From positions 34,572 through 98,571 of the forward strand of contig CADEEZ010000004.1 of NCBI GenBank assembly GCA_902826485.1: a stretch of DNA of 64,000 bases. The letters are read 5' to 3'. The notes below the pieces were generated by a model. The model did no database searches. It was not told the origin of the DNA and saw nothing but the letters and a program-made list of their open reading frames with translations. Both the position numbers and the translations under genes were made by a program. This DNA is from an uncultured Gammaproteobacteria bacterium. GTDB taxonomy: Bacteria > Pseudomonadota > Gammaproteobacteria > Berkiellales > Berkiellaceae. Shown here in pieces: positions 54,102-63,661 of this stretch (positions are counted from its first letter, which is position 1; every line of letters starts with the position of its first letter).

Positions 54102-55652
54102 TTAAGCATTTTTTGTTACTAAGTGCCGTACTCTCAACCCACTCAGCCAAAGGCTGGCAAAATAGGTTATGCCACTTCCTGCCAAGAGCATCAGCAACCA
54201 CATAAAGCGCGAAACTTGTTCCCACTCTACCCATTCAGCAATATCGGGTGTACTGAAATAAATAAAGGCGCCCATTAAGCCATTAGCCATCAATAATTGT
54301 AAGCCGTATTTTAACCAGCCTTGTTGGGGTTGATAATGCCCTCGTCTGATTAGAGCAAACAATAAAATGCCCACGTTAATAAAGCTGGCTAAACTCGATG
54401 CCAATGCAAGGCCAGCGTGTTTGAGCGGCCCCATAAAAATTAAAGCAAATATGGCATTTGAAAAAATAGAAACAAAAGCAATTTTGACCGGAAATTTCGT
54501 ATCTTGCCTTGCATAAAAAGCCGACACCAAAACTTTAATACTGATAAAAGCCACTAGCCCTACTGATAAGGCCATCAAGCTTTGTTGTGACATAAACACA
54601 TCCTGTGCGGTAAATGCCTGTCGTTGAAATAGCGTCGACAAAATAGGACCTGCTAACAAAAATAATCCGAGTGAGGCGGGTAACGCAACCAGTAATACCC
54701 ATTTTAAAGCCCAATCAATGCTATTGGAAAAGCCTTCTACCGATTGTGTGGCATATTTTTCAGATAAATGAGGCAAAACTACCGTCGCCATGGCTACCCC
54801 AAAAATACCAATGGGAAATTCTAAGAGTCTGTCAGAATAATACAGCCAAGAAATAGAGCCCGAAGGTAAAAATGACGCAAAAATAGTATCGACCAACAAA
54901 TTAATTTGCATGGCCGAGGCACCAATAATAGCGGGCCCCATGAGTAATAATATTTTTTTAACCCCTGGATTGCTCCAGTCAAACCAGTAAGCCCAGAACC
55001 TTGGTAACATACCCATTTTTTTAAGAAAAGGGATTTGAAACAGTAATTGTGCAACCCCGCCTATTAAAACACCCCAAGCCAGACTGGCATGGGGATCTTG
55101 GGTATGAGGAGAAAGTAAAATTGCCCCGCCCATAATACTCAAATTAAGCAAAACAGGGGTAACCGCTGGAATCGCAAATTTTTTATAGGTATTTAAGATC
55201 CCCCCCATCAGGGCGGTGATCGAAATAAAAAAGATATAAGGAAAAGTAATGCGCAACATGTGCGTGGTCATTTCATGCTTGGTGGCATCGCCTGCGTAAC
55301 CTGGTGCGAAAATTAATACCAACACGGGAGCCAGTAAGATACCCATCACTGTCACAATAAAAACAATGGCGGCTAAATTACCGGAAACGTGATCGACCAA
55401 GTTTTTTACTTCTTCAGGCGAGCGCGTGGCCTTATATTCACTCAAGACCGGCACAAAGGCTTGGGAGAAAGCGCCTTCTCCAAATAAGCGTCTTAGGAAG
55501 TTGGGAATTCTGAAAGCGAACAAAAACATGTCGACCCCTGCGGTGGCGCCAAATAAACTCGCAACGACCACATCTCGGGCATATCCTAACACTCTGGAGA
55601 CCATGGTCATGCCCCCAACCGTGCCAGTTGACTTGATTAATTTTTCACTCAT
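54102..55652 (-). CDS. murJ: lipid II flippase MurJ
   Basis: A 516-aa protein with about 14 membrane helices. Family motifs 'STGTVGGMTMVSRVLGYARD', 'FRIPNFLRRLFGEGAFSQAF' and 'YYSDRLLEFPIGIFGVAMAT' carry the Arg and Glu/Asp residues of the central cavity. It transfers lipid II across the inner membrane. Divergent from rpsT, the classic murJ/rpsT arrangement. Confidence 0.97.
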   Translation of the reverse strand: MSEKLIKSTGTVGGMTMVSRVLGYARDVVVASLFGATAGVDMFLFAFRIPNFLRRLFGEGAFSQAFVPVLSEYKATRSPEEVKNLVDHVSGNLAAIVFIVTVMGILLAPVLVLIFAPGYAGDATKHEMTTHMLRITFPYIFFISITALMGGILNTYKKFAIPAVTPVLLNLSIMGGAILLSPHTQDPHASLAWGVLIGGVAQLLFQIPFLKKMGMLPRFWAYWFDWSNPGVKKILLLMGPAIIGASAMQINLLVDTIFASFLPSGSISWLYYSDRLLEFPIGIFGVAMATVVLPHLSEKYATQSVEGFSNSIDWALKWVLLVALPASLGLFLLAGPILSTLFQRQAFTAQDVFMSQQSLMALSVGLVAFISIKVLVSAFYARQDTKFPVKIAFVSIFSNAIFALIFMGPLKHAGLALASSLASFINVGILLFALIRRGHYQPQQGWLKYGLQLLMANGLMGAFIYFSTPDIAEWVEWEQVSRFMWLLMLLAGSGITYFASLWLSGLRVRHLVTKNA

Positions 55653-55786
55653 GGGCCGGTCCGTTCTAGCTAATCGAGATCTAAAAGTACGTATTATGAT
55701 GAACTAGATTGACAATAGCAAAGAAAATCGGGATCATTGGCGGTTCGAATTATACAGCATTTATCACCATGAATTAGAGGTGTCAC

Positions 55787-56068
55787 TTGGCAAATACTAA
55801 ACAAGCCGCAAAAAGAGCTCGTCAAGCTGAAAAAAGACGAATCGGCAACCGCTGGCAGAAATCTAAAATGAATACGTTTATTAAGCGTGTTGTTGAAGCT
55901 GTCGAAAGTGCAAACTTAGAAAAAGCACAAGAAGGATATCGTGAAGCTGCATCTATTTTAGATAAGCATGCAACAAAAGGTTTGATTCACCGCAATAAAG
56001 CGGCGAGACATAAATCCCGCCTGAATGTCATGATTAAATCTCTGGTTGCGAAACAAGCTGCTGCATAA
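55787..56068 (+). CDS. rpsT: ribosomal protein S20
   Basis: A 93-aa strongly basic protein: 'MANTKQAAKRARQAEKRRIG', 'HRNKAARHKSRLNVMIKSL' and an Ala-rich end are diagnostic. Start is TTG 55787 preceded by GAGGTG, matching the non-AUG start of rpsT in enterobacteria, where it serves autoregulation. The 3' end overlaps convergent obgE by 35 bp. Confidence 0.98.
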   Translation: MANTKQAAKRARQAEKRRIGNRWQKSKMNTFIKRVVEAVESANLEKAQEGYREAASILDKHATKGLIHRNKAARHKSRLNVMIKSLVAKQAAA

Positions 56069-57068
56069 TCTGCTGGCAGAGTGTTTCCACCGATTCTTTG
56101 GTAAGTGCAGAAATAAAAAATATCTTTTCAAAATGATGTTTTGATTTTACTGCACTTGTCAGCTTGTCTGTCATCACTTTAATTTCTTCTTCGGTTGTGC
56201 CAACTAGCTTATCCATTTTGGTAAAAACCAGCCATCTTGTTTTTTCATAAAGTGCCTGATTATATTTAGCCAACTCATTTTCAACGGCCGCAATATTTTC
56301 CAAGGGATCAGCTTCTGTTTCTGGCAGAATATCAACCAAATGTAAAATAATGCGATTTCGGCTAATGTGCTTTAAGAAAGCATGTCCAAGTCCGAGCCCT
56401 TCTGAAGCCCCTTCAATGACACCTGGAATGTCCGCCACAACAAAAGAAGAACTCTCGCCTACTCTGACTACGCCTAAATGAGGATGCAGCGTCGTAAACG
56501 GATAATCAGCTACCTTAGGTCTAGCGGCAGAAACGGTCGTCAAGAAAGTCGATTTCCCCGCATTTGGCAACCCAAGCAGCCCCACATCGGCCAATACTTT
56601 AAGTTCAAGCTTGAGTGCGCGCACGTCACCAAGCTTACCTGGCGTGCATTTTTTAGGCGCACGATTAACGGAAGTTTTGAAATGCATGTTCCCCAGCCCT
56701 CTGGCGCCGCCTTTGGCCACCAGCAATTGCTGTTCATGTTGGGTGACTTCGCCTATCCATTCATCCGTTTCTTCATCCCAGACGACTGTGCCAATCGGCA
56801 CTCTCACCACTTTGTCTATACCGTCTTTTCCGGTCATCTGGTTACCATGGCCACAATCCGCGTTTTCAGCCATGACACGACGAATATATCTAAAATCGAC
56901 AAGGGTATTTAAGCCCGAATCGCCCTCTAGATAGACGCTGCCACCTGTTCCGCCATCGCCGCCATTGGGGCCACCAAACGGAATAAATTTTTCTCTTCTA
57001 AAACTTCTGGAACCATCGCCACCTTTTCCGCCTTGTACCGTTAAAGAGGCTTCATCTACAAACTTCAT
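56034..57068 (-). CDS. obgE: Obg family GTPase
   Basis: A 344-aa protein: N-terminal glycine-rich Obg fold ('MKFVDEASLTVQGGKGGDG', 'FGGPNGGDGGTGGS'), then a G domain with G1 'GLPNAGKST', G3 'DIPGVIEGASEG' and G4 'FTKMDKL'. E. coli ObgE has 390 aa with an acidic C-terminal tail, missing here; the gene ends soon after the G domain and overlaps rpsT. ATG 57068 has AGGG seven bases upstream; the frame upstream runs through a terminator. Roles in 50S assembly and stress. Confidence 0.96.
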   Translation of the reverse strand: MKFVDEASLTVQGGKGGDGSRSFRREKFIPFGGPNGGDGGTGGSVYLEGDSGLNTLVDFRYIRRVMAENADCGHGNQMTGKDGIDKVVRVPIGTVVWDEETDEWIGEVTQHEQQLLVAKGGARGLGNMHFKTSVNRAPKKCTPGKLGDVRALKLELKVLADVGLLGLPNAGKSTFLTTVSAARPKVADYPFTTLHPHLGVVRVGESSSFVVADIPGVIEGASEGLGLGHAFLKHISRNRIILHLVDILPETEADPLENIAAVENELAKYNQALYEKTRWLVFTKMDKLVGTTEEEIKVMTDKLTSAVKSKHHFEKIFFISALTKESVETLCQQIMQQLVSQPEI

Positions 57069-57092
57069 ATTACGCCCTAAAAAAAACAAAAA

Positions 57093-57111
57093 AACCCCGA
57101 AAAACGAGGTT
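57093..57111. terminator. bidirectional hairpin between rpmA and obgE
   Basis: AACCCCG and CGAGGTT form a 7-bp stem with one G-T pair and a five-base loop; T-runs follow on both strands. On the minus strand it lies 29 bp after the rpmA stop and 25 bp before obgE, so it may let only part of the rplU-rpmA transcripts continue. Confidence 0.75.
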
Positions 57112-57140
57112 TTTTATAAAAGAAAAATAACAATGAAACG

Positions 57141-57413
57141 TTAAGCTGCGCTCGCCGCTTCGGGAACGATTGTCACGAAACGTCTGGCATCTTTGCCTTT
57201 TACAAGGAACTTAATCGTGCCATCTACTTTTGCAAACAAGGTATAATCTTTACCCATGCCAACAAAAGGTCCTGGATGATACTGTGTACCGCGTTGACGA
57301 ATAATAATATTACCCGCAACGACCTTTTGGCCACCATACATTTTTACGCCGAGGTATTTTGGGTTGGAGTCGCGGCCGTTCCTGGTACTCCCACCCGCTT
57401 TCTTATGAGCCAT
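57141..57413 (-). CDS. rpmA: ribosomal protein L27
   Basis: A 90-aa protein starting '[20 protein letters not shown]' with '[20 protein letters not shown]' and '[11 protein letters not shown]'. The N-terminus reaches the peptidyl transferase centre; there is no cleavable N-terminal extension. Between rplU and obgE, the standard order. Confidence 0.98.
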   Translation of the reverse strand: MAHKKAGGSTRNGRDSNPKYLGVKMYGGQKVVAGNIIIRQRGTQYHPGPFVGMGKDYTLFAKVDGTIKFLVKGKDARRFVTIVPEAASAA

Positions 57414-57454
57414 AGTTAAATCCTAATCGATTTATAGTGTCTAAAATTTAAATA

Positions 57455-57772
57455 TTAAACTGCTGTAACTTGTACTTCAGTAAAATACTGGCGATGCCCT
57501 CTTGAGCGTCTTGAGTTCTTGCGTCTACGCATTTTAAAAATACGTATTTTATCGCCTCGACCATGTTTTAATACGGTTGCTTTAACAGAAGCATCTAGCA
57601 AAGGTGCGCCCACTTGAGTTTCAGTGCCGTCACAGCGCAATAAAACCTGATCGAACACGCATTCTTGACCTGCTTCAATAGAAAGCAATTCTACTTTCAG
57701 CTTCGAGCCAACTTGGACTCGGTATTGTTTACCACCCGTCTTGATGATGGCATAACGGTTATCTTGGCTCAC
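57455..57772 (-). CDS. rplU: ribosomal protein L21
   Basis: A 105-aa protein with '[20 protein letters not shown]', '[20 protein letters not shown]' and '[15 protein letters not shown]', the L21 signature. Start is GTG 57772 with GAGAAGG five bases upstream. It is divergent from ispB. A TATAAT on the minus strand at 57796-57801 may be the -10 box of this operon. Confidence 0.98.
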   Translation of the reverse strand: MSQDNRYAIIKTGGKQYRVQVGSKLKVELLSIEAGQECVFDQVLLRCDGTETQVGAPLLDASVKATVLKHGRGDKIRIFKMRRRKNSRRSRGHRQYFTEVQVTAV

Positions 57773-57957
57773 GTTGCCTTCTCCGTTGAACTGCTATTAT
57801 AATTTAATGAGTTGCCTAAATAATTGCCAAGCTAATACAGCTAACAATAAGTAAGGCGTTGAATTGTACTGAATCTTCTCGTTGGTTGCAATGTTGCAAT
57901 CATTGCTTATTTAATCGTATAGTCGGTTGGTCTATACAATTAATAAATTCTTAAGTA

Positions 57958-58956
57958 ATGCAACTAAACCCTATTCTTGAACTCACTCAGCCAGAACGCC
58001 AAGCACTAGATCGTACTATTACGCAGTCTGTCGCTTCCCGGGTGCCTCTGGTAAATGATATTGGCACACATATTATTCAAGCGGGTGGCAAACGCCTCAG
58101 GCCCTTAATGGTTATTCTATGCGCTAAAGCCTGTGGATATGGTGTTGAGCCTGAAGAAAACGATCATATTACCCTTGCGGCCATTATTGAGTTTATTCAC
58201 ACCGCCACTTTATTACATGACGATGTGGTAGACGAATCCGCCAAACGCCGAGGGATCTCTACCGCCAATGCGGTATGGGGGAATGCACCCAGCGTATTGG
58301 TTGGCGATTTTTTATATTCGCGCGCTTTTCAAATGATGGTCAAACTCGATAAAATGATGATCCAACAGATTTTATCCGATGCCACTAATCTGATTGCCGA
58401 AGGCGAAGTGTTGCAACTGCAATTACAAGGCAACCTAGAAATAACGGAACAAAATTACTTCGATATTATTCAATACAAAACGGCCACTTTATTTCAAGCG
58501 GCGGCTGAACTTGGGGCGGTTGTATTAGAAGAAGAGTTAGCCCATCTCTACCAAGAAAAATTATCTCTGTTTGGTAAACACTTTGGTTTATGCTATCAAA
58601 TTATCGATGATGTTTTAGATTATGCGGCAGAGGTTGAGGCTTTTGGCAAAAATCTAGGGGATGATTTGCAACAAGGCAAACTCACTCTACCTGTTATTTA
58701 TGCCTTACAAAATGGCTCTACTGATACCCAAAACTTTATTAAAAAAAGCATTCATCAAATTACGCAGGATAAAATTCAACCCGATTTGTCTCAACTTTAT
58801 CACGCCCTCAAATCATCCGGTGCATTTGATTATGCACGTCAAAAAGCCGTTGAACACGCTGAGCTCGCTAAATCTTATTTATGGTGTTTGCCTGAATCAG
58901 ACTATAAAGCCAGTTTGTATGCGTTAACAGATTTTATTATAAACAGACAAGCGTAG
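57958..58956 (+). CDS. ispB: octaprenyl diphosphate synthase family protein
   Basis: A 332-aa trans-polyprenyl diphosphate synthase with 'GGKRLRPLMVILCAKACG', first Asp-rich motif 'LLHDDVVDESAKRRG' and second 'IIDDVLDYAAE', plus 'GKNLGDDLQQGKLTLPVI'. It builds the quinone side chain from FPP and IPP. Position divergent from rplU-rpmA is the same as for E. coli ispB. Chain length cannot be read from sequence. Confidence 0.95.
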   Translation: MQLNPILELTQPERQALDRTITQSVASRVPLVNDIGTHIIQAGGKRLRPLMVILCAKACGYGVEPEENDHITLAAIIEFIHTATLLHDDVVDESAKRRGISTANAVWGNAPSVLVGDFLYSRAFQMMVKLDKMMIQQILSDATNLIAEGEVLQLQLQGNLEITEQNYFDIIQYKTATLFQAAAELGAVVLEEELAHLYQEKLSLFGKHFGLCYQIIDDVLDYAAEVEAFGKNLGDDLQQGKLTLPVIYALQNGSTDTQNFIKKSIHQITQDKIQPDLSQLYHALKSSGAFDYARQKAVEHAELAKSYLWCLPESDYKASLYALTDFIINRQA

Positions 58957-59026
58957 CGGTTTTTTTAAAACTGCCCCTACAACCGCGCCTCAATAAATAC
59001 AGCAAAAAAGTTATCTTCTATTTTCT

Positions 59027-59057
59027 CTACGTACCGCGGCTTGTCCGCGGTACGTAG
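59027..59057. repeat. family A repeat, copy 4 (single perfect hairpin)
   Basis: CTACGTACCGCGG-CTTGT-CCGCGGTACGTAG has perfect 13-bp arms. It keeps the outer ends of the double-hairpin copies but lacks the CTGGAT...ATCCAG middle. It lies in the 405-bp region 58957-59361, which otherwise contains only a doubtful small frame. Confidence 0.85.
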
Positions 59058-59113
59058 GGAATGATGCATCTTGTTCGTGCCCTTTTCTTCATCTCAACGA
59101 ATTGATTGAAATC

Positions 59114-59311
59114 TCATTTGGTTTGAAGAGACATATTCACTGCAGCCGTAATCGGTAAAATCACTGGCAAGTCATCCATATTGTGATTCAAGGGCATAAT
59201 ATAATAATAGTATGCTACAAAACCTAGGTTATAAGCTAAGAAGCCTACTAGTTGTGCATGTGACAACCCTGCGTTCACACTGAGTGATTCTATCTGTTTG
59301 ATACTTCTCAA
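59114..59311 (-). CDS. doubtful 65-aa ORF
   Basis: A TTG-started frame with AAGGCGGG a few bases upstream encodes 65 aa containing one hydrophobic stretch ('LVGFLAYNLGFVAYYYYI'). No homology recognised. It fills the otherwise empty spacer between ispB and the hydrolase. Treat as unproven. Confidence 0.25.
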   Translation of the reverse strand: MRSIKQIESLSVNAGLSHAQLVGFLAYNLGFVAYYYYIMPLNHNMDDLPVILPITAAVNMSLQTK

Positions 59312-59361
59312 ACACCCGCCTTAAGTAATATATTATTCTGATTGTATATTATAATATAAAG

Positions 59362-60174
59362 ATGAAAAAATCTGTGGCACAATTTATGACTCAATCTAAA
59401 TGGTGGCATTATTTCAAAATAGCGTTTTTAAGCTACGTGTGCATTGCTATTTTTGTGTCATTTTATGCTGATAAACTTATTTTTTATCCCCCCAAACCGT
59501 CTACTTTCCAAAAATCAGCTAACACACTAGCGTTGAAAATTGACTCTGCTACCACCATTAGTGCTATTTATTTGCCCTCCCCTCAAGCACAGTATACTGT
59601 TCTATTCAGTCATGGTAATGGCGAAGATTTGGGGTTGGTTGACCCTTTTTTGCATGCTTATCAAGCAAAAGGTTTCTCGATATTTGCTTACGATTATCCA
59701 GGTTATGGCGCGAGTACCGGTGCCCCTTCTGAAGGCAGTTCGGCTGCAGCCATTACGGCAGCTTATCTTTATCTAAGAGATACTCTAAAAATTCCTACCC
59801 ATAATATTATTATTCATGGGCGTTCTTTAGGGTGCGGGCCGAGTATTTTTTTAGCGAGTGAATACGCCGCGGGTGGGCTAATGTTAGAAAGCCCTTTTAT
59901 TTCAGCTTATCGACTTAAAACAGTGATACCCCTTTTCCCTTTTGATAAATACCCTAATTTAAGCCGCATACCCCAAGTAAAAATCCCTACTTTAGTCATG
60001 CACGGCACGCAAGACAAGGTTATTCCCCTTTGGCATGGCCAATCTATTTTTAAGGCCTTAACAGGATATAAACAAGCCTATTGGGTGCAAGGTGCGGGCC
60101 ACAACGATATTATTGCCCACGATAAAGAAAAGTATTGGCAAACTATTTCCCATTTTTTGAAAAACAAACCTTAA
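59362..60174 (+). CDS. membrane-anchored alpha/beta hydrolase (Bem46/ABHD17-like)
   Basis: A 270-aa protein. Residues 18-36 form one membrane anchor ('IAFLSYVCIAIFVSF'), then 'LIFYPPKPSTF', oxyanion-region 'VLFSHGNGEDLG', 'YDYPGYGASTG', nucleophile elbow 'IHGRSLGCGPS', acid Asp in 'VMHGTQDKVIP' and His in 'VQGAGHNDI'. The pattern matches Bem46/ABHD13-17 serine hydrolases. The substrate, perhaps an acyl ester or peptide, is unknown. Confidence 0.88.
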   Translation: MKKSVAQFMTQSKWWHYFKIAFLSYVCIAIFVSFYADKLIFYPPKPSTFQKSANTLALKIDSATTISAIYLPSPQAQYTVLFSHGNGEDLGLVDPFLHAYQAKGFSIFAYDYPGYGASTGAPSEGSSAAAITAAYLYLRDTLKIPTHNIIIHGRSLGCGPSIFLASEYAAGGLMLESPFISAYRLKTVIPLFPFDKYPNLSRIPQVKIPTLVMHGTQDKVIPLWHGQSIFKALTGYKQAYWVQGAGHNDIIAHDKEKYWQTISHFLKNKP

Positions 60175-60180
60175 TACACC

Positions 60181-61173
60181 CTATCCTAAACCCAAACTGG
60201 TGTTCTTTTTCTTACCGTTAGAAACGGGATTTTTGTTTTCTTTTCCTAAGTTTTTTTCACTTATTTTATTAGAAAACACAGGCAAATACCCCAAAATTTT
60301 GATTGACGAAGTTGATAGAATAGACAGAGAGGAAAATGTCGGTAAAATAAGCTCTTTATTTTTAACGTCTTTTCTTTCCACCCTCGCTTGGCCAATCCTA
60401 TTTAACACTCCGAGTAAATCAGCTTCTAATCTTTGATTATACCAATCAGGAAATCGCCGAGATAATTGCGCAGCCTTTTCTTTAACGGAGGGAGTCGCAT
60501 CATGAAAAGCTTCATCGGTCTCTATATAAATTAAATAACTAAATAAGGCAAACAATTTTTGCTGATTTCCTATTACGATTTGGTCAAATCGTTGCACAAT
60601 GTCATGAAGCTCAGCGGTTGCCCTGGTAACAGTTTCTATTTCCTCATCGGTCATGGCATTTAACAAATAAAAAGCGGTTTCAGGTTGCTTATATTGGATA
60701 GCATAGATCAAGGCCTTATTCCAAACTGGTAGTTCAATATTTAAACTCGCTCCCGATTGGATCAATAAATCCACAATGGCAGTGCGATCATTCTGGACAG
60801 CGCATAACAATGCAGTTTCACCCTCACTATCTATTACCCCCACATTTGCTTTAGCTTGAATCAACAACGCAACGATAGCGGTAGATCCTTTGAGGGAGGC
60901 ATGTAGCAGTGCAGTGCTGCCAAGATTATCGACTGCATTAACATTAGCACTCCTCCGTATAAACAAATCAACCATGGCTGTGCGACCATGGTAAGCCGCC
61001 GTTATCAACGGTGTGGAACCATTTTGGTTGCGTGCTTCTAAACAAGCACCAGCTTCAATGAGCTCTTCGGCGACTTCTGTGTTACCCACTGTAGCAACTT
61101 CAAATAACAGCTTATTTTTTTCATGTTGGGAGAAGGGAAGAAAACGATTGGGTGTAATACTGCAAGAATCCAA
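60181..61173 (-). CDS. ankyrin-repeat protein
   Basis: A 330-aa protein with four to five ankyrin repeats over residues 20-180, each with the 'GxTPLxxAA' pattern: 'GSTPLITAAYHGRTAMVDLF', 'GSTALLHASLKGSTAIVALL', 'GETALLCAVQNDRTAIVDLL'. The C-terminal 150 residues are helical then Ser/Lys/Asn-rich and unrecognised. No signal peptide. In Legionella and Coxiella many ankyrin proteins are Dot/Icm effectors; this one lacks a clear acidic C-terminal secretion signal, so effector status is open. Confidence 0.85.
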   Translation of the reverse strand: MDSCSITPNRFLPFSQHEKNKLLFEVATVGNTEVAEELIEAGACLEARNQNGSTPLITAAYHGRTAMVDLFIRRSANVNAVDNLGSTALLHASLKGSTAIVALLIQAKANVGVIDSEGETALLCAVQNDRTAIVDLLIQSGASLNIELPVWNKALIYAIQYKQPETAFYLLNAMTDEEIETVTRATAELHDIVQRFDQIVIGNQQKLFALFSYLIYIETDEAFHDATPSVKEKAAQLSRRFPDWYNQRLEADLLGVLNRIGQARVERKDVKNKELILPTFSSLSILSTSSIKILGYLPVFSNKISEKNLGKENKNPVSNGKKKNTSLGLG

Positions 61174-61327
61174 AATAATACCTCTAGGTGGTTAAAAAAG
61201 GAAGCAAAGCCTAACACAGATTTTGTTTAGATAAAGCAAAAATGTAAAATAGCATGATTTTTACTTGGGATTTTGAATAAGTTTGATGGGAAGTCGGTGA
61301 TATGCACTATTTAAGGGAAGAGTTGAC

Positions 61328-61353
61328 GCCCCCTTTGTAGTCACAAAAGGGGC
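61328..61353. terminator. hairpin downstream of sodC
   Basis: GCCCCCTTTGT and ACAAAAGGGGC pair over 10-11 bp around a short loop (AGTC). It begins 7 bp after the sodC stop on the minus strand. The T-run is poor, so termination is likely but not certain. Confidence 0.6.
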
Positions 61354-61360
61354 TTTAGAT

Positions 61361-61909
61361 TTATTTGATTACGCCACAAGCAATTCTAGGGCCACCGCCA
61401 CCTAACTTTTCAGGATTATCCAAATAATTATCGCCATTTTTATGAATAATAATTGAATGACCTTTAATATCGTTGAGGGTTAATCTGGATGCCATTACGC
61501 TCTGATTAGCCTCTCCCTTTGCATTAACTTCTAAGGCTGGCAAATCCCCTAAATGTCCTTCCTCTTTAGGCCCCAAATGTTTGCCCGTGTTTTTAGGATC
61601 TAAATGTCCGCCTGCTGCACCCGCTGCTTCCCATTTTTTATCAGTGCCTAAACTTGATTCACACGCTGCCTTATCATGAATGTGAAACCCTTTTTGGCCA
61701 GGTTTTAAATGTTTTAGATTGGGTGTAATTTTTAGCCCTTCACTGGTGTCTTCAAAATGGATTGTGCCAATTTCCTGCCCAATGCTATTTTTTTCTTGCG
61801 CTAGCACTTCATGGACCGGAATGATGAGTGCAGGGGGACGCGCAGCGCTCGCGTAAACAGTCACACCATAAGTGCTCAATAAAGCCATTATAGATAATCT
61901 AATTAACAT
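61361..61909 (-). CDS. sodC: periplasmic Cu/Zn superoxide dismutase
   Basis: A 182-aa exported enzyme. Signal peptide to about residue 22. Metal ligands: His76 and His78 ('GFHIHDK'), His102 ('GGHLDP'), His111, His119 ('EGHLGDLP'), Asp122 and His156 ('SIIIHKNGDN'); Cys83 and Cys178 form the disulphide. It removes superoxide in the periplasm, important for bacteria living inside phagocytes or protists. The gene is monocistronic. Confidence 0.95.
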   Translation of the reverse strand: MLIRLSIMALLSTYGVTVYASAARPPALIIPVHEVLAQEKNSIGQEIGTIHFEDTSEGLKITPNLKHLKPGQKGFHIHDKAACESSLGTDKKWEAAGAAGGHLDPKNTGKHLGPKEEGHLGDLPALEVNAKGEANQSVMASRLTLNDIKGHSIIIHKNGDNYLDNPEKLGGGGPRIACGVIK

Positions 61910-62055
61910 ATTTCTATTCCTTTAAAATAATTTAAACATCCTAAATAGGACAATGCCTACAATTTATAGTTTTAAACCGTATAATGCATAATGTCTAGCG
62001 AAACCCCCTTTATGTGGGTTCAAAGTTAGAAACTTAATTGCTTAGGAAGAGTGAT

Positions 62056-62808
62056 ATGTCAGACGTACTACACGAATACTTAGAACACACTTGGGGCTTA
62101 ATGGACACGCATATTTCTGAATCTGAAGTTAGTTTTTTAAAAAAATTATTTCAGCATGAAAAAAATAAAATGGATATTATTGATTGCGCTTATAAGAAAA
62201 TAAAATCGCTTAGCGCCTTACCCGATACTTCAGAAGCTTGTGCAAAGTTAATCCTCGATATTTTATTAGCTGAAGCCCTTGAGGCAAACCAAACTATTGC
62301 TTTAGAAAAACAAACCCTTATTTTTAATGCAATGGTGATTTCTTTACAAGAAAATGAGCTTTTGATTCAAAAAATCACAGAACTATTAATAGAAAATAGA
62401 GCAATGCTTTCTTTTTCAAAAGCTCTTTCCTTGATTAGATTAACACTGAGTCTGGCTGCCGCTGCCGCCGCCGTTTGGTTTACAGGCCCCTATTGTGCTT
62501 TAACGGCTAGATATTTGTTTTCGAGGGGGTATATCGCTTTGCATGGTGAGCCAAGCTGGGCCATTCAATATAGTTATTTTATTCCTGCTCAAGAATGGAT
62601 TGGTAATCTGGCCTTTACCTATGGACCAAAATTACTGGCTGTGCCAACTGCCCTAGGGAGTGCTCGTCTTGTTGATACCGCAATGCAGGTATTAAATCAT
62701 ACTCAAAAAGTGGCGACGTATTTCTATAATCATACTTTAACCTACCGTAAAAATATCCCTAAAGAAATACCTGAAACTGTCTACAAGGGTTTAGCTTGCT
62801 ACTTATAA
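62056..62808 (+). CDS. unknown protein with central hydrophobic helices
   Basis: A 250-aa protein I do not recognise. The first 120 residues are helical and charged ('SEVSFLKKLFQHEKNKMDII'), followed by hydrophobic segments at about 125-165 ('LIRLTLSLAAAAAAVWF') and 185-210. The N-terminal part has no signal. ATG 62056 has AGGAAGAG nearby and beats TTG 62038. It could be a membrane-inserting effector, but no secretion signal can be judged by eye. Confidence 0.65.
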   Translation: MSDVLHEYLEHTWGLMDTHISESEVSFLKKLFQHEKNKMDIIDCAYKKIKSLSALPDTSEACAKLILDILLAEALEANQTIALEKQTLIFNAMVISLQENELLIQKITELLIENRAMLSFSKALSLIRLTLSLAAAAAAVWFTGPYCALTARYLFSRGYIALHGEPSWAIQYSYFIPAQEWIGNLAFTYGPKLLAVPTALGSARLVDTAMQVLNHTQKVATYFYNHTLTYRKNIPKEIPETVYKGLACYL

Positions 62809-62817
62809 TAAGTGCAT

Positions 62818-63480
62818 TTATAAGCAATCGTCTTTTTTGAAATTAAATGTATAGATCTCTGTACCAAGCTTATCTATATATTGATAATCTAATAAAAAAT
62901 CATTGTTTAAGACTTTAAGGGTAAATTTATCTTGGCAGACTTGTTTTTTTAACTCATCCTTAAAAGCAATCACAAAAGTTTTTACGTGTAATTCCGATCT
63001 CAGTTTATTGGTTATTTGATATTGAAACATAAAACGGTTATTTTCAAAACTTGTTTTGGTGACAAGCACATCTGGTTCAATTTTTTGAGGTAAGCTCTTA
63101 TTTAAGCCATCGGATAACTCAAGTAATTCTGAAGCCGTAAATTTTGTTGAATAGTGTGACATGAAAAAACTACTTGCATAAAAGAGTAAAGCCACACACC
63201 CTACCCCCATTAAGCCTTTCGCTAACCAAGCCCATATTTTATTAGGGCCAGTATAATTTTGTGCACTGTTCCATACGGCAATCATCACAAAAGGAAAATA
63301 CATAAAAGGTAAGGCAAAAAACAAGTTATAACCTAATTCAAAATTTTCATAATCTGAAAGTTTAAAGATATTATTAAATATGATAACCGACACGAGGTTA
63401 TAAACAATTAAAGCCAGAACAGCAAAGCCCCAAAAGACAACAAAAAGCTTATATTTACCTTTGAGAAAATTGTTTATCAT
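62818..63480 (-). CDS. unknown membrane protein
   Basis: A 220-aa protein with three membrane helices (about 10-32, 47-67 and 83-105) and a soluble C-terminal domain of about 110 residues, probably periplasmic, with 'LLELSDGLNKSLPQKIEPDV' and beta strands up to 'DKLGTEIYTFNFKKDDCL'. I do not recognise a family. Convergent with the preceding unknown gene with nine bases between stops. Confidence 0.65.
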   Translation of the reverse strand: MINNFLKGKYKLFVVFWGFAVLALIVYNLVSVIIFNNIFKLSDYENFELGYNLFFALPFMYFPFVMIAVWNSAQNYTGPNKIWAWLAKGLMGVGCVALLFYASSFFMSHYSTKFTASELLELSDGLNKSLPQKIEPDVLVTKTSFENNRFMFQYQITNKLRSELHVKTFVIAFKDELKKQVCQDKFTLKVLNNDFLLDYQYIDKLGTEIYTFNFKKDDCL

Positions 63481-63620
63481 AAATACTACCTAACTTTATT
63501 GATAAAACATTAATCATCATATCAGTAATTTTAAGGAGAAAACATTCGTTTTAATTTCAGTGAAGCACTTATTTACACTGTTTTTTACTGGAATTAGATG
63601 TTTAATATAGGTGGTAGGTC

Positions 63621-63651
63621 AGAGCTGAATCTCGAAGGCAGTTCCAGCTCT
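63621..63651 (-). terminator. hairpin downstream of tdk
   Basis: AGAGCTG and CAGCTCT form a 7-bp stem, extended by a partial GAA/TTC pairing, 10 bp after the tdk stop codon. No U-tract is present, so it may be a weak terminator or a processing structure. Confidence 0.4.
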
Positions 63652-63661
63652 TTAAAAGAGG

